From Liolophura sinensis (Eukaryota; Mollusca; Polyplacophora; Chitonida; Chitonidae), in contig NC_088305.1 in the NCBI RefSeq assembly GCF_032854445.1, positions 3,761,152 to 3,825,151 on the forward strand: a DNA stretch of 64,000 nt, in the 5' to 3' direction. Positions 48,074 to 58,722 of this stretch are shown here, piece by piece. Position 1 is the first letter of the stretch. Every line of letters begins with the position of its first letter. The position numbers and the translations under genes were made by a program. The notes beneath the pieces were generated by a model, which saw only the letters and a list, made by a program, of their open reading frames with translations, had not been told where the DNA came from and ran no database searches.

Positions 48074-48949
48074 TGGTCTCCAGGATGCTCAAGTCCACAC
48101 CCGGCAGCGGCTTCTCCTCATCTCTCCATATCCCTTCCTCTTCCGGAGAAGTTTGGTACACGACACCAGGGCTTGACCAGAATGCACCTTCCGTCTCCGA
48201 TTCCGGCATTTCTGACCCATCCATCTCAATAGAGTTGGAGTTTTCTGCTTCTTCACTGGTTGGGTACTCACTGTCCAATTCAGAATCACCTTTCTCCTCA
48301 TAATCGCTATCCTCCTCATAATCGTCGTTGCTGTTCCCATTGATGTGTGCGGCCTCCTGCAGCGCCTCAAGGTAAATCCGTAGTTTTGTCACATCATCAT
48401 CACTTAGGTTGTCGTAGTCAAGCACGTCACGGTTCGTGTCCCGAAGAACGTTTTCCACCTCTCTTTCCACGAGGTAGTCCTGGAAAGTCGGTGGGACATT
48501 TTCCGAATTCTCCTCAACACGTCGCTTCCAATTTGATTTCGACGGATCAAAATACTTGTGGATTTTCAAAAATTCATCACGTTTCTGCGAGCCAAGATCG
48601 GGAACATATTCCAGAGCAGCCGCGCTGTCTATTGAAGACAGATCGGTGGGGCGTCCACTCGGGCTTGCGTAATAGTTATACAACTTTTGTAGGACATTGG
48701 AAATATCGTCTTCAGTGTTTTGGGCCCATGCTGATTCGCTGGAGCAAAGAGCCTTGTCAAAGTTTTGGATCTGTCCATGGACCAGAATGTTCTGCAGCAT
48801 ACACTGTGTGTAAGCATCTCTCCAAGAGAAGCCATCCTCTATAAGCACCAATATCTGCGTCTCCAGATCCTCGAGCGTCTCGCGATCCAGCGGGTATTCG
48901 CTGAATTCCTTAGAATCTCCTCTGTCTTGACATGTGCCAAACAAGCGAT
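48074..48949 (-). CDS. PTPRN: PTPRN-like exon: RESP18-homology region and acidic linker
   Basis: Exon of 876 nt (292 codons including the split first one), phase 1 at both ends. The acceptor is TGTGTGTTTCAG and the donor A|GTAAGT. It starts inside the codon for D of DRLFGTCQ, which matches the human segment DGLFGQCQ. LEDLETQILVLIEDGFSWRD then matches the RESP18-homology helix ending in GLSWHD. This N-terminal luminal region directs IA-2/ICA512 to granules. Residues about 205-255 are strongly acidic (DDYEEDSDYEE), with tyrosines that could be sulfated. Basic pairs stand near residue 123 (QKR) and 142 (KRR), possible convertase sites. NLS near 181 is a glycosylation sequon. The exon is unusually long, where vertebrates divide this region over several exons. 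A signal peptide and the first cysteine motif must come from an upstream exon that I could not find. Confidence 0.9.
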
Positions 48950-49396
48950 CTGAAACACACAAGACCATGCTTCATTAAAATCAGAAACAATATAAAAAAC
49001 TTTTTTTTTTTAATTTGGCTTCTTTCATTTGTGTTATTGCACAGTCTTACAGTATATACTCAATCCAGATCCTTCCACTTGTGTGATGACTGTCAGGTAC
49101 ATATATATGTGTACAAGGGTATAGTGGAAATCACCCAGTGCATAAGGAAGTAAGAAAAATCTGCAGACCCTTCTCCGAGTAATCTGTATGTACCCACATT
49201 AAATGGTTCCACATCATATCCTGAATACAATGAAAACAAGTGCCACAGACATTACTGTTATAAAAGCGTTCACCATGAACGATTCAGGGCTGCCATTATA
49301 CATGTGCAAGAGAAACACTCTTGAGCATGACATAAGAGCAACAACAATCAAAAAAAAAAAATAACTAAATAAGAATTTTATGCATTAATCGATGTT

Positions 49397-49613
49397 TCAC
49401 CTTACACACATGTAAATGTACAACAGCGGTTGGTTAGATTCACCTTACACACATGTAAATGTATAACAGCGGTTGGGTAGATTCACCTTACACACATGTA
49501 AATGTACAACAGCGGTTGGTTAGATTCACCTTACACACATGTAAATGTACAACAGCGGTTGGTTAGATTCACATTACACACATGTAAATGTACAACAGCG
49601 GTTGGTTAGATTA
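49397..49613. repeat. 43-bp tandem array, 5 units
   Basis: The unit contains CTTACACACATGTAAATGTA and CAACAGCGGTTGGTTAGATT. Units differ at single positions only (GTATAA for GTACAA, GGGTAG for GGTTAG, CATT for CCTT), so the array is young. Confidence 0.96.
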
Positions 49614-49855
49614 TGAGGATAGTAGAATATACCATTCTTCGCTATACACTGTAGACAAACCTCCTGACTTTATAAATTTAAAGCCACAATGGGGACTATT
49701 TACTGCCCAATAATTAACAAGCCATTGCCAAGCTGTGTAAGCTTAAACCATCACTCGCTACTATTTTTGCCTCACTGCATGTGGACTATATATACCTGTA
49801 TACATGGGCTGTGTGGCTTTACGAGCATATATCTATATATACAGGTATCCATTAA

Positions 49856-50084
49856 AGCGAGTGGGTGAGTGAGTGAGTGCATGGGGTTTAACGTCGTACT
49901 CAACAACTTTTCAGTCATATGGCGACGAAAGAATCTTTATGGTATACGTAATGTGCCTCTTTGTTGCAGGACGGATTTCCACCTCTCTTTTATCTAGTGC
50001 TGCTTCACCGAGACGACTTACCGCAGGCATGTAAACCGCCCCGCCTGAGCCTTTATACTGATTCGGGTCAACCAGTCACTGCCA
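49856..50084. repeat. GGGTTTAACGTCGT dispersed repeat, copy 2
   Basis: Starts with a (GAGT)n lead (GGGTGAGTGAGTGAGTGC), then GGGGTTTAACGTCGTACTCA, CTTTTCAGTCATATGGCGAC, ATGTGCCTCTTTGTTGCAGG, TCTAGTGCTGCTTCACCGAG and CGGGTCAACCAGTCACTGCC. More complete than copy 1. The GACTTACCGCAGG within it resembles a splice donor on the minus strand but belongs to the repeat. Confidence 0.75.
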
Positions 50085-50572
50085 GAAAAGCGACATATTA
50101 TAGAAAATAACAAAACAGCCGCCACACAGTTTAGAATGACTTCTATTTAGGAAGGTCATACATATATACTGCCTATTAAAGGCGTGAGAGCTAGATTCCA
50201 GTCCGTGACCTAATTCACATGATCGCCAGTAACTGAGACAACAGCACTTCAGCTGCCAATCAGCCTGTATTTGAAAAAAAAAAAAGTGAAATTTTTTCAT
50301 ATAACTTTTCAGTAAATCAGAAATGCCATTCTCATTGTTGCTCAAATTTATTCTGAATCCTTCTGAATAATTATTTAAAAAAAAACAAGAAACCTCCAGT
50401 GTGTGTACTTTATGTGCATGCACGTGCCATTTCATGTCTTTTGTTTCCTTGTCCCATTGCTGTGCTCCCTGTTTCAACACAGTTCTACAAAACTTTAATG
50501 GTGACGGGGAATACATGTAGGTGACAACCAGACTCAAGAGCGGAGGAAGATCAGAAGTTCACAGGAAGGTGG
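50085..50572. other. Intron stretch without recognised features
   Basis: Nothing recognised on either strand. Confidence 0.35.
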
Positions 50573-51331
50573 CAAGGCCAGGGATGCAGGGGTACCCCTC
50601 CAGGCCAGGAGGCATGGGTACCCCTTCAGGCCAGGGAGGCAGGGGTACCCCTCCAGGCCAGGTAGGCAGGGGTACTCCTCCAGGCCAGGTAGGCAGGGGT
50701 ACCCCTCCAGGCCAGGTAGGCAGGGGTACTCCTCTAGGCCAGGTAGGCAGGGGTACCCCTCCAGGCCAGGTAGGCAGGGGTACTCCTCTAGACCAGGGAG
50801 GCAGGTGTACCCCTCCAGGCCAGGGAGGCAGGGGTACTCCTCTAGGCCAGGGAGGCAGGGATACTCCTCTAGGCTGGGAGGCATGGGTACCCCTCTAGGC
50901 CAGGGAGGCAGGGGTACTCCTCTACGCCAGGAGGCATGGGTACCCCTCTAGGCCAGGAGGCATGGGTACCCCTCTAGGCCAGGGAGGCAGGGGTACCCCT
51001 CCACGCCAGGGAGGCAGGGGTACTCCTCTAGGCCAGGTAGGCATGGGTACCTCTCTAGGCCAGGGAGGCAGGGGTACCCCTCCAGGCCAGGGAGGCAGGG
51101 GTACTCCTCTAGGCCAGGAGGCATGGGTACCCCTTTACTCCAGGGAGGCAGGGCTACTCCTCTAGGCCAGGGAGGCAGGGATACCCCTCCAGGCCAGGGA
51201 GGCAGGGGTACCCCTCCAGGCCAGGGAGGCAGGGCTACCTCTCTAGGCCAAAGAGGCAGGGGTACTCCTCTAGGCCAGGAGGCAGGGGTACCGCTCCAGG
51301 CCAGAGAGGCAGGGGCACCCCTCTAGGTCAG
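50573..51331. repeat. 27-bp GC-rich minisatellite, about 28 units
   Basis: Unit of the type GGCCAGGGAGGCAGGGGTAC plus CCCTCCA. Many units hold the palindrome AGGGGTACCCCT (with a KpnI site GGTACC); others have GGGGTACTCCTCTA. The two types alternate in part of the array (50640-50800), a 54-bp higher-order period. Unit length divisible by three leaves collagen-like Gly/Pro frames on the plus strand and a Leu/Pro/Tyr frame on the minus strand; neither is considered coding. Confidence 0.97.
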
Positions 51332-51826
51332 TGAGGTTTATACACTAAGTCTCACTGAGTGTCAGGTCAGAACACAGCCAGCTGACAAAAGAAGGGCCTT
51401 ACAGAAAATCTATGTTTAAACCCTTTGTCTTCTCTTTTCTAAGCCAATTAGCAGGCTGGGGGCAGAGTGTATCATGGTCAGCGGATCCGCAGGGGTCGTG
51501 TCTAATGGTTGCCGGTCAGCGCTTGCTTCACATTCACTCGCCATTAGTCCAGCACAAGCTCTGCTCTGTCGAACATCTTAAGATGGCTTCCGGCCACAGC
51601 CTGACAGAACTACAAACCAGCACGACACTAGAAAAGATCTGACAAACACACTGACATTCTTGGACAGCTCCGGAAAAATCTTTGGCCAATAGATAGTGAA
51701 CAGAAAACTTAACAGACAAGGCCAGCATGCAGTCTCACAGCTGCTCCTCTACCAAGCAAGTACATGTAATAGCAAAAACACTAATACGGGCTTACCCAAG
51801 CTTGCATTCACTGAAACAGGGCAGCT
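51332..51826. other. Intron stretch without recognised features
   Basis: 51420-51740 is GC-richer and single-copy-looking. No exon established; a chance donor-like site near 51793 is discussed among the rejected items. Confidence 0.4.
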
Positions 51827-51946
51827 ACCCTGTAATTCCTCAACTTTTTCACATATGAAAGTGCAACTTTAAAAAGCAATTTATGCACATCTATAATTTG
51901 GATTTGGAGAAAAATTAAATTTACAATTGTTGGATTGGCAACTTTT
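51827..51946 (-). repeat. Dispersed ~190-bp family A, partial
   Basis: CCCTGTAATTCCTCAACTTT, TTCACATATGAAAGTGCAAC and TGTTGGATTGGCAACTTTT align with the reverse complement of the 42.3-kb copy; the distal part is missing. Confidence 0.65.
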
Positions 51947-52008
51947 TATGTCCGTAAAAGATCTAACTTTTCATCTCATTCTGGTTTTTCTTTCAGTTCT
52001 TTTTTGCT

Positions 52009-52130
52009 TCAGCAACCTGAGGATGGTCATGGGTTTCCCTGGGCTCTGCCTGATTTCCTCCAACCATGACATTGGATGAACGAAATATTCTTGAGTGTGG
52101 CAAAGTAAAACACTAATCAGATAAATAAAA
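52009..52130 (+). mobile_element. V-SINE/RUDI-like SINE, 5'-truncated
   Basis: CAGCAACCTGAGGATGGTCA, GGGTTTCCCTGGGCTCTGCC, GAAATATTCTTGAGTGTGGC and AAAACACTAATCAGATAAAT. Confidence 0.85.
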
Positions 52131-52421
52131 TCATTTTTGCTTTCCTAATGTGTTAATCAGCTACATGTATATTAACTATCTGATAAACTACACGTATTTC
52201 GTACATGTGGACTTTTACATTCATCCATTTTTCTTACGTCATTAGTTGTTCTGAACATTATTTCAACAATATTAATGCATAAACTTGAAGAAACATGTAT
52301 ATGCGTGTCACAGTCTTCATTTCTACAGATGGAGAATCATTTGTCACAGAACAACATTAACTATGCCAGCTACATGATGTATATCACAATCGACTTTAGA
52401 ATTCAAACATTTGCTGGCAGT

Positions 52422-52592
52422 TTATTCATTTATTAATTTATTTATCTGATTGGTGTTTTACGTCATACACAAGAATATTTCATATATACAAAGACAGCCA
52501 GCATTATGGTGACAGAAAACCGGGCAGAAAACGGTTGAAAACAATCATGGCTGTAGAGGAAGCCTTCATGAGCTGGACTTTAGGCCACAGAG
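52422..52592 (-). mobile_element. V-SINE/RUDI-like SINE, core deleted
   Basis: TTTATTAATTTATTTATC tail, GATTGGTGTTTTACGTCATA, ACAGAAAACCGGGCAGAAAA and GCCTTCATGAGCTGGACTTT. A deletion removes the segment between the core and the GCTGTAGAGGAAGCC part. Confidence 0.83.
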
Positions 52593-53114
52593 GGCCCCAG
52601 CTGAAAAAAAAATTTTATAAGCAATAAATAAATGTTAAATAGTTTTAGTTATGTTGTCTCTCCGCTAAAGCTTTATTTTCTTTCATTTTTTGTTTCCTTA
52701 CACTTTCAAAGATGACGGCTGGCATCTATCATGAAATTAATCATTACAGAGGGCACTGACGAGGGGGGTGGGGGGGGGAGAGAGATCACAAATCCCTCGG
52801 ACCACATCAATTTACCAGTAACGGCCACTTAAGAGAGCCTTCTCTTAAGTCCTTACCACTGGAGATCTATAAGCCAATGTCCAAGAACACCTAAAAAATT
52901 CATGAACATTTGACTGAAAAGAAATAGGAAGAATCACAAGAAGCTGATTATACCCTGTGCACAGTGAGCATCAGAATGTGGTATGTGTAGCAAATGCATA
53001 TGCGTATAAGAATACATGGGCAACATGTCCCCTGCTAGACCGGAGAACTACATGTATACGCACAGTTTCATGACATTCCTTCAGTTATTTTGCTTAAACA
53101 AAAGCTTTTTGCTT

Positions 53115-53178
53115 ATTTTATTTATTTATTTATTTATTGGACTGATGTTTTCCACTGTACTCAAGAATATTTCAAGTA
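53115..53178 (-). mobile_element. SINE 3' end fragment with long tail
   Basis: (TTTA)n of about 24 bases, then GGACTGATGTTTTCCACTGT and ACTCAAGAATATTTCAAGTA. Confidence 0.78.
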
Positions 53179-54484
53179 TTGCTTATATTAAATAAACACA
53201 ATAGCATACTCATGATGTATTTGACATAGGTTTTGTCCAGAAACACTCCATCCCGTATTTACGCTAAAAACTTGCAAGGTTACCAAAGTGTTTGCCTTTG
53301 TGGCACATGAATGCAAAACTCAGACCAATTATGCATAAAGAACTGAAATTGTGAATTTGGTAATTTACGGTAATTAATATGCTCACAGAGCACCAGCGAT
53401 GGAACATCCCTCCTGTGTCATTGTGTTTTACAAGCAAGTAAAATACAATGCTTTTTAATGTAGAAATGTATAAATTTGCTGTACATGTACTATGATGTAA
53501 TACCACTGAGCTCAGATTTAAAATGTTATGAGAAAAATTTTTTTTTGTCATGGCATCTGGGTGTAACATATCAAAAATGTAAAAACAAAAGCGATATCTC
53601 CAAACCATGCAAAGTAACACTTTTATCACTGAAAGAAATTCTGACAGTTCACTTTTACATAAACCATAAAAATACGGTAACAAGTAAACAAATTCAAATT
53701 CTTTAATTTGAAGAAATAAACAGCATGAAATGATATTACTCGGGGAGGTCAACGTACCGGCCAGTGTCTTGCGTGACCAACTCCATGTTGTTTGAAATGT
53801 CATTTCTATTTAATATGTATATTTGCACACAGCCCGCAACCAACAGTGGGGTAGTATATGCAACTGTGTGTAATGTACAAAAATGTGCTCTCTTATATCT
53901 TAGTGACCCAGATTGATTGTCAAAGCGCTCAGAAACTCCCTGTCACGGAGTGAAGTCTTGAGCTAGGCTCTTGCCCAATGATTGTGTCACAAGTTCAAAT
54001 CCAACCTGGGCTATTCATACTAATGTTACCATGTCTACATGTGTGCATTACATGTAGCTTCGTTTATACAGTTTATGTCCTTAACTTCACACAAATATCA
54101 GTTTAATATACAGATACAACAACAGGATTACTTATACACGTTTTACATTTCCTAATTTGTCAACCATTTAACAGTTAATGCTGTCAATTCTCTTTACGTC
54201 TCCATGACATGTCACAAGCTTGTGGTACTCCAATGTATGTGCACTCAGTACTGTGCTTGCAGTATTTTGAATTTATAAGCTCATCCTCAGGAGCGGTTAT
54301 CTCCCTTTGTCATAGATAGAGGTACAATGTACAATTAATGTATAAAGTTGCCATGTATGGTAAGTTAACTTTCCTTTTCAGTAGTCTTTCATGTACTGTA
54401 ATACGAAAACCAAATCTGTCCTGATCTGACAGTAAAGTTTGACATCAGGCCTTTATTTGATACACTGTTAACATACTGTACATA
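53179..54484. other. Intron stretch with a tRNA-like head remnant
   Basis: Mostly unrecognised AT-rich sequence. 53937-54015 (GTCTTGAGCTAGGCTCTTGC, then GTCACAAGTTCAAATCCAAC) matches 54955-55012 and carries a B-box-like element, suggesting a second tRNA-derived SINE family. Confidence 0.4.
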
Positions 54485-54702
54485 TACTGTATTTCACCTT
54501 AAGTTTGGTTTGTCAAAATTCTGTTTCAGAAGCATATAAAGGTCTGCAAATGATATACTTGATGCCAACACTGTTTTCTGATAAAGAATTAGTAAAATTT
54601 TGCAAAAAAAATTATTTTGTGACCCTGTAAGATGGATGAATTTATCAGACTGAAGCAAAATATGTCGCTTAAAAAATGCTAAACTTCAAGTGAAATGCTG
54701 TA
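54485..54702. mobile_element. MITE-like family C, complete copy
   Basis: 218 bp between TACTGTATTTCACCTTAAGT and AAACTTCAAGTGAAATGCTG+TA, inverted repeats of about 22 bases with few mismatches. Internal TAAGATGGATGAATTTATCA matches TAAGGTGGATGAATCAATCA of the 36.5-kb copy. Confidence 0.75.
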
Positions 54703-54920
54703 CTACATGTAGCCAGTTCTGACCAGTCCGGGAAATTATTATTAAAGCCCTGCCCTTGTACAGGATCATTTAATGACATGGTACAAAACACCTGCTTCAA
54801 TACCATCAAACTTGAACAAAGCCTATACGAACAATGATCTAGGGAATTCGCTGTCTTATTCAAGCCACCTGCAGCCCAATTTCACATTTCCTCTCTCTTC
54901 TAACATGTTTGTCATTGAAG

Positions 54921-55020
54921 TCTTGCTGGCTCAGATGATTTTAAAAAGAGCTGTGACTGTCAGCTAGGCTCTTGATGAATGACTATGCCGCAAGTTCAAA
55001 TCCAACTCTCGCTACATAAT
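54921..55020 (+). mobile_element. Possible second tRNA-derived SINE, head region
   Basis: CTTGCTGGCTCAGATGATTT has an A-box-like TGGCTCAG; GCCGCAAGTTCAAATCCAAC is B-box-like. Downstream, near 55085-55120, AGGTCGGTGGTTTACATGCA resembles a V-like core motif (GGTGGTTT). The end cannot be fixed. Confidence 0.5.
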
Positions 55021-55122
55021 ATACACTTCAGCTTTATATATACATGTACCATGAGGTTTGTCAGGCACAGGTATTCGCAATGCAAAGGTCGGTGGTTTAC
55101 ATGCACTCAATCTGGGCACTCA

Positions 55123-55327
55123 GGCCTAGGGACCCTGAAGCAATTTTAAGCTTCTCAAATCAAAATTATAATCACTGAATGTGTTGTGTTCCTTTTTGTG
55201 TTTTTTAGCTGGAATTTGTAGTGCAATAACTATAAGTTATTGACCTTGTTACTTCAGAAATAACAATTTTAATGTTATTAAACATCTTTACTTCACTCTA
55301 AGACCACTTTGTGATCCCGGGGGCCTG
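55123..55327. mobile_element. MITE-like family E, copy 1
   Basis: GGCCTAGGGACCCTGAAGCA at one end; CTAAGACCACTTTGTGATCC and CGGGGGCC inverted at the other. Internal TTATTGACCTTGTTACTTCA corresponds to TTCTGACCTTGTTACATAAT in the 62.3-kb copy. Confidence 0.65.
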
Positions 55328-57423
55328 GTTTCCTCTATCCAGGATCCCATGTGCCTTCATACACTAAAGTGAACAATTTTTGAGGGCGATGCAAAACATC
55401 TATCACGGAATAAATCAATCTTTATGTCCACAAACAGGATCGAAGCCCTTAGTGATCATACGACACTTGCAGGGCCAAATTTTTCAGCTTTCTAATATGG
55501 GCACCCTTTAGTAGCCTAATTTGGGCTATAAAAAGATTTTTAAATGTTGAAAAACCTGAAGTTAATGCCCGCTTATCTGACCTGTAGAGTCAACATTACT
55601 TATAAAACATTGTAAAATCAGTACAAATGAATATGAGGCTTTTTTTCACACATTTAAGTTAAATTTATCACGCAATATTCCTTTGCTTTGGGGTCTTTTT
55701 TTTTAGGGTATCCTAGCTCTAATTTGGGCTCCCCTTTTAAAAGATTATCAATATGTTAATTCCTGTATCTGGCCCTGACTTGATATGCTCAATCCAATCA
55801 GCAAGCATGTTGTTCTGTTGTTTTTTTTCTGAGTATTTGTCCCTTACATTATCACTACCATAAACTCCCCAGATCTTAACAGAGACACAATATGGGATTG
55901 ATGATCTTCATGACTGGACAGTGTACTAAATGTACGTGCCATTTGATAAGAAAAATTATGGTGTCATACTGTTAAAAGGTACAAAGGGAACAAAGACAAC
56001 AAGCCATGTCGTTTTAATAAAGCAAATTTGAGATTGCTCTCATTGGTTCAGCTAATTTCATGGGGAATTATATTAGTTACAAACTGCATACTCGCTTGTA
56101 CAAAATAACGGAAAAATACTGTAGCCATGGCAATGTAATTCCAACAGTTTTGAAGCCACTGTCACAAACTTCTATACGTCATATTTCTTGTAATTTTTTT
56201 CCTAAGAGACATTGTATACATTGAAGCGCCATGCCATAAGACGACTGGATTTAGGGGAAAAGATATAAAAAACTAATTTATGAAGATTTGTGAAAGTAAC
56301 CCCAAGTAGCTGTGGACGTTGTAAGCATGTACATGTAATGCTACTAGCAGTTCCTGAAATGTGTCAAAGAGTTCTAAAGACATTCTAATTAAGGTTGTAG
56401 GCGACTGTTTCAGTTTGATCATGCACCATATTTAACTCAGAATTCCACTTGAAAATTACCGGTAAATTCATTCTATCCCGGATTGAAGGTTGAATACTGT
56501 AGTTCACAAGATATTAAATACCACAACTGTCGTACATGCATGGAGCGTAAAGCATTGAGGGGTTCAAGTAAATTGTGCTTTTCTGGTGGCATTTACCTTT
56601 CCGTCCATCTCTCACATTGCAGCCTCCTGCAATCAATCACCGTTAGAGTCCTGTTGACTGCCCCTTTGATTTCACACATTAAAAGGCTTCTTAGTCAACA
56701 CTGCCATTAAAACAGCCTACATGGTTGCACGAAAATTACCCGAGTCTAACCTTAGCAAAAATTTACATGAACTCTTTCCCGAAAAAAGGTAGGGCCATAA
56801 AATTGGTGGACAGTAAAACTGCATGGGAATTAATGTGTATTTCATGTTCTTTTAGAAAGTAGAAGTTCCAAAGCAAAGTAAGAGTGACAAGGATCAGAAA
56901 AAACAATTTTCAACTTTCACTAGTTGGTTTTCCCTCAAGTATCAAATTTGACCCGGTGTTCTCATTTTTAAGGAAAAAAGCACTTTCAAGTGCGGTAATC
57001 TGATGCATAGAGTGAAACCCAAGCCCTTGCCAAAGAGATCCCAATACATGTACCTGTGTAATGGACGGCACAACACAGCTACCAAAGTTCCGATGGATTT
57101 CAGCCCTAATTGGAATTATGTTCCCATAATTAAGCAATGACAAAGTGATCCAAAGTCATTGGACGAACATGGAATCTGAATGTCTCTGCACAATGGCAAA
57201 TCTACATTTATGTTAATGTATTTTGCGCACTGCAAGGGATTATACTAAAGCTTTTCCAGTCAAAAATGAAGAAAACACTTAGAAATGTTCACATCAATTT
57301 TGCAAATATATAAAATATGAATACATTAAAAAGTTATATTAAAGTCTGATCACATGTAGTTCTGTGTAGTTCAGCATTAATATAAAAATTAAGATTATTT
57401 TATTACTTCACTTATCAATTGGT
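55328..57423. other. Intron stretch without recognised features
   Basis: No exon or element recognised on either strand. Confidence 0.4.
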
Positions 57424-57562
57424 CTGTCGACAACCTGTGGACGGTCGTGGGTTTCCCAGGGCTATGCCTGGTTTCCTCCCATCTTAAAGACGCCTGCTTT
57501 CGTAGAAGTAAAATATTCCTGACAGTGGCATAAAAACATCAATGAAATAAATAAATAAATAC
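57424..57562 (+). mobile_element. V-SINE/RUDI-like SINE, 5'-truncated
   Basis: GACAACCTGTGGACGGTCGT, GGGTTTCCCAGGGCTATGCC, TGGTTTCCTCCCATCTTAAA and ATCAATGAAATAAATAAATA. Confidence 0.86.
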
Positions 57563-58532
57563 TAATTAATGCTGACACGTAAGTAAAATCAAATAAATGA
57601 TTAAACCAAAAAGTGTGGATTTATATCAGAAATGAATACATCAAAGGTTTAAGGCTTTATGCCTGACCGTGACAGCATTTCAACCATTATAGTCATGTAT
57701 GGTTTTTATGCTAGCTGTGGAAATATTTACATTTTACAGGTCGGGGAAAAGTAGGAAAACATGAAGACAATAAGAAGTTTTAGAAATGTAACTTAATTGC
57801 AGTTCTGACTTTCACAGACATATATATGTAAGTTCATTTACTCAGACTAGGCATCACAACAGAAAATGTAAAAAGATATGCATCACCTGGAGTATAAAAT
57901 AGTGCAAAGATGTTAACGAACTTACACTCGCAAAAATGACAGTATTTCTGCATTCTGGACTCTGGACACGAAACACAATGGAACTTTTTTCATTTCATAG
58001 TATTTACTACGTACGCCATGCAACAACATTGCATTTTTTGGCTTCCTGTGCATCCAGCCAGAATCTTCTGGACAGGTTTAGAAAAAAAGCAAAAACTTTC
58101 TTCTCAAACTACCCGGACACTTCCATAAAGCCTGAGCGAAGATCAGATTTCTACCGTTGTCATGGTAACGGTGTTGTCACAAAGCTTGTTTATCAGGGAA
58201 ACTAGAGCAAACCCAGAAAGTAAAGCCCTTCAAGTTGTTGTTGAACATGGCTTTCCCTACTAGTCCTGTTTTATCTTTCTTTGTGGGCAGATAAAGTTAC
58301 GCTGGGAATATCACTGCGATCACCAGCGTCTCATAACGCCTGTCTGAGGTGCGTTATAGTCTGCTGGTAAACCTTTCCCCGCGTTCTGACCAAATTCCAT
58401 CGCCCAGCTAATATTACCAACTTTATAACTCGACCACAATCATGTTCCTGTTCATAAAGAATACATTTCCTTAACGGAAATTTTTGGGTGACTTGAGTGC
58501 TGTAACTGGTCAACATTTTCACACGATTGCAA

Positions 58533-58722
58533 AATGTTTATTCAAGCATATATTCCATGGAGCATTATTCTGCGCAGAGTGTAGACTGATAAGAATTATA
58601 CTTTTTTTGGAGCCCTGATATTGGCCAACCAATTTTGTCTCTAATTATTAAATTAGAAAGGCTCCTAAATTGTGCTGCAAGTTGCTCTTTCACATACCAA
58701 AAGGATGAGTAGTTAGAGTACA
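58533..58722 (+). repeat. Dispersed ~190-bp family A
   Basis: GTTTATTCAAGCATATATTC, GGAGCCCTGATATTGGCCAA, GTTGCTCTTTCACATACCAA and AAGGATGAGTAGTTAGAGTA, in the order of the 42.3-kb copy. Confidence 0.75.

Larger units (their letters stand above)
16873..48949 (-). other. PTPRN: PTPRN/PTPRN2-like gene, extracellular part (8 internal exons)
   Basis: Gene-level entry. Eight minus-strand exons join without a frame break. The first five introns between them are phase 1; the next two, on either side of exon 23324-23407, are phase 2; the last donor returns to phase 1. Introns in transcript order are about 3.9, 0.4, 2.6, 0.7, 3.1, 13.4 and 6.4 kb. The 536 codons cover the RESP18-homology region, an acidic low-complexity linker, a KK dibasic site and the first part of the mature ectodomain of the IA-2/phogrin family. 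These are single-pass membrane proteins of neuroendocrine dense-core granules with catalytically impaired phosphatase domains. Signal peptide, membrane segment and phosphatase-like domain are not in view. Most invertebrates are thought to have one such gene (ida-1 in C. elegans), so the symbol marks the family and not PTPRN rather than PTPRN2. It is not a pseudogene as far as visible: no stops, all splice sites GT/AG. Confidence 0.88.

Noticed and set aside
48347-48844. 165-codon open frame on the plus strand
   Set aside because: Exactly antisense to the RESP18-homology exon, whose minus-strand frame has clear family similarity.
49397-49613. CRISPR-like regular direct repeats
   Set aside because: Units are contiguous with no unique spacers, and the DNA is eukaryotic; it is a minisatellite.
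50521-51326. Collagen-like Gly/Pro open frames and the opposite-strand Leu/Pro frame
   Set aside because: By-products of a 27-bp tandem unit; both strands and several frames are equally open.
51793-51828. Possible upstream exon ending CPVSVNASLG|GTAAGC before the RESP18 exon
   Set aside because: Phase fits, but its left boundary lies inside a family-A repeat and the expected cysteine pair is not present.
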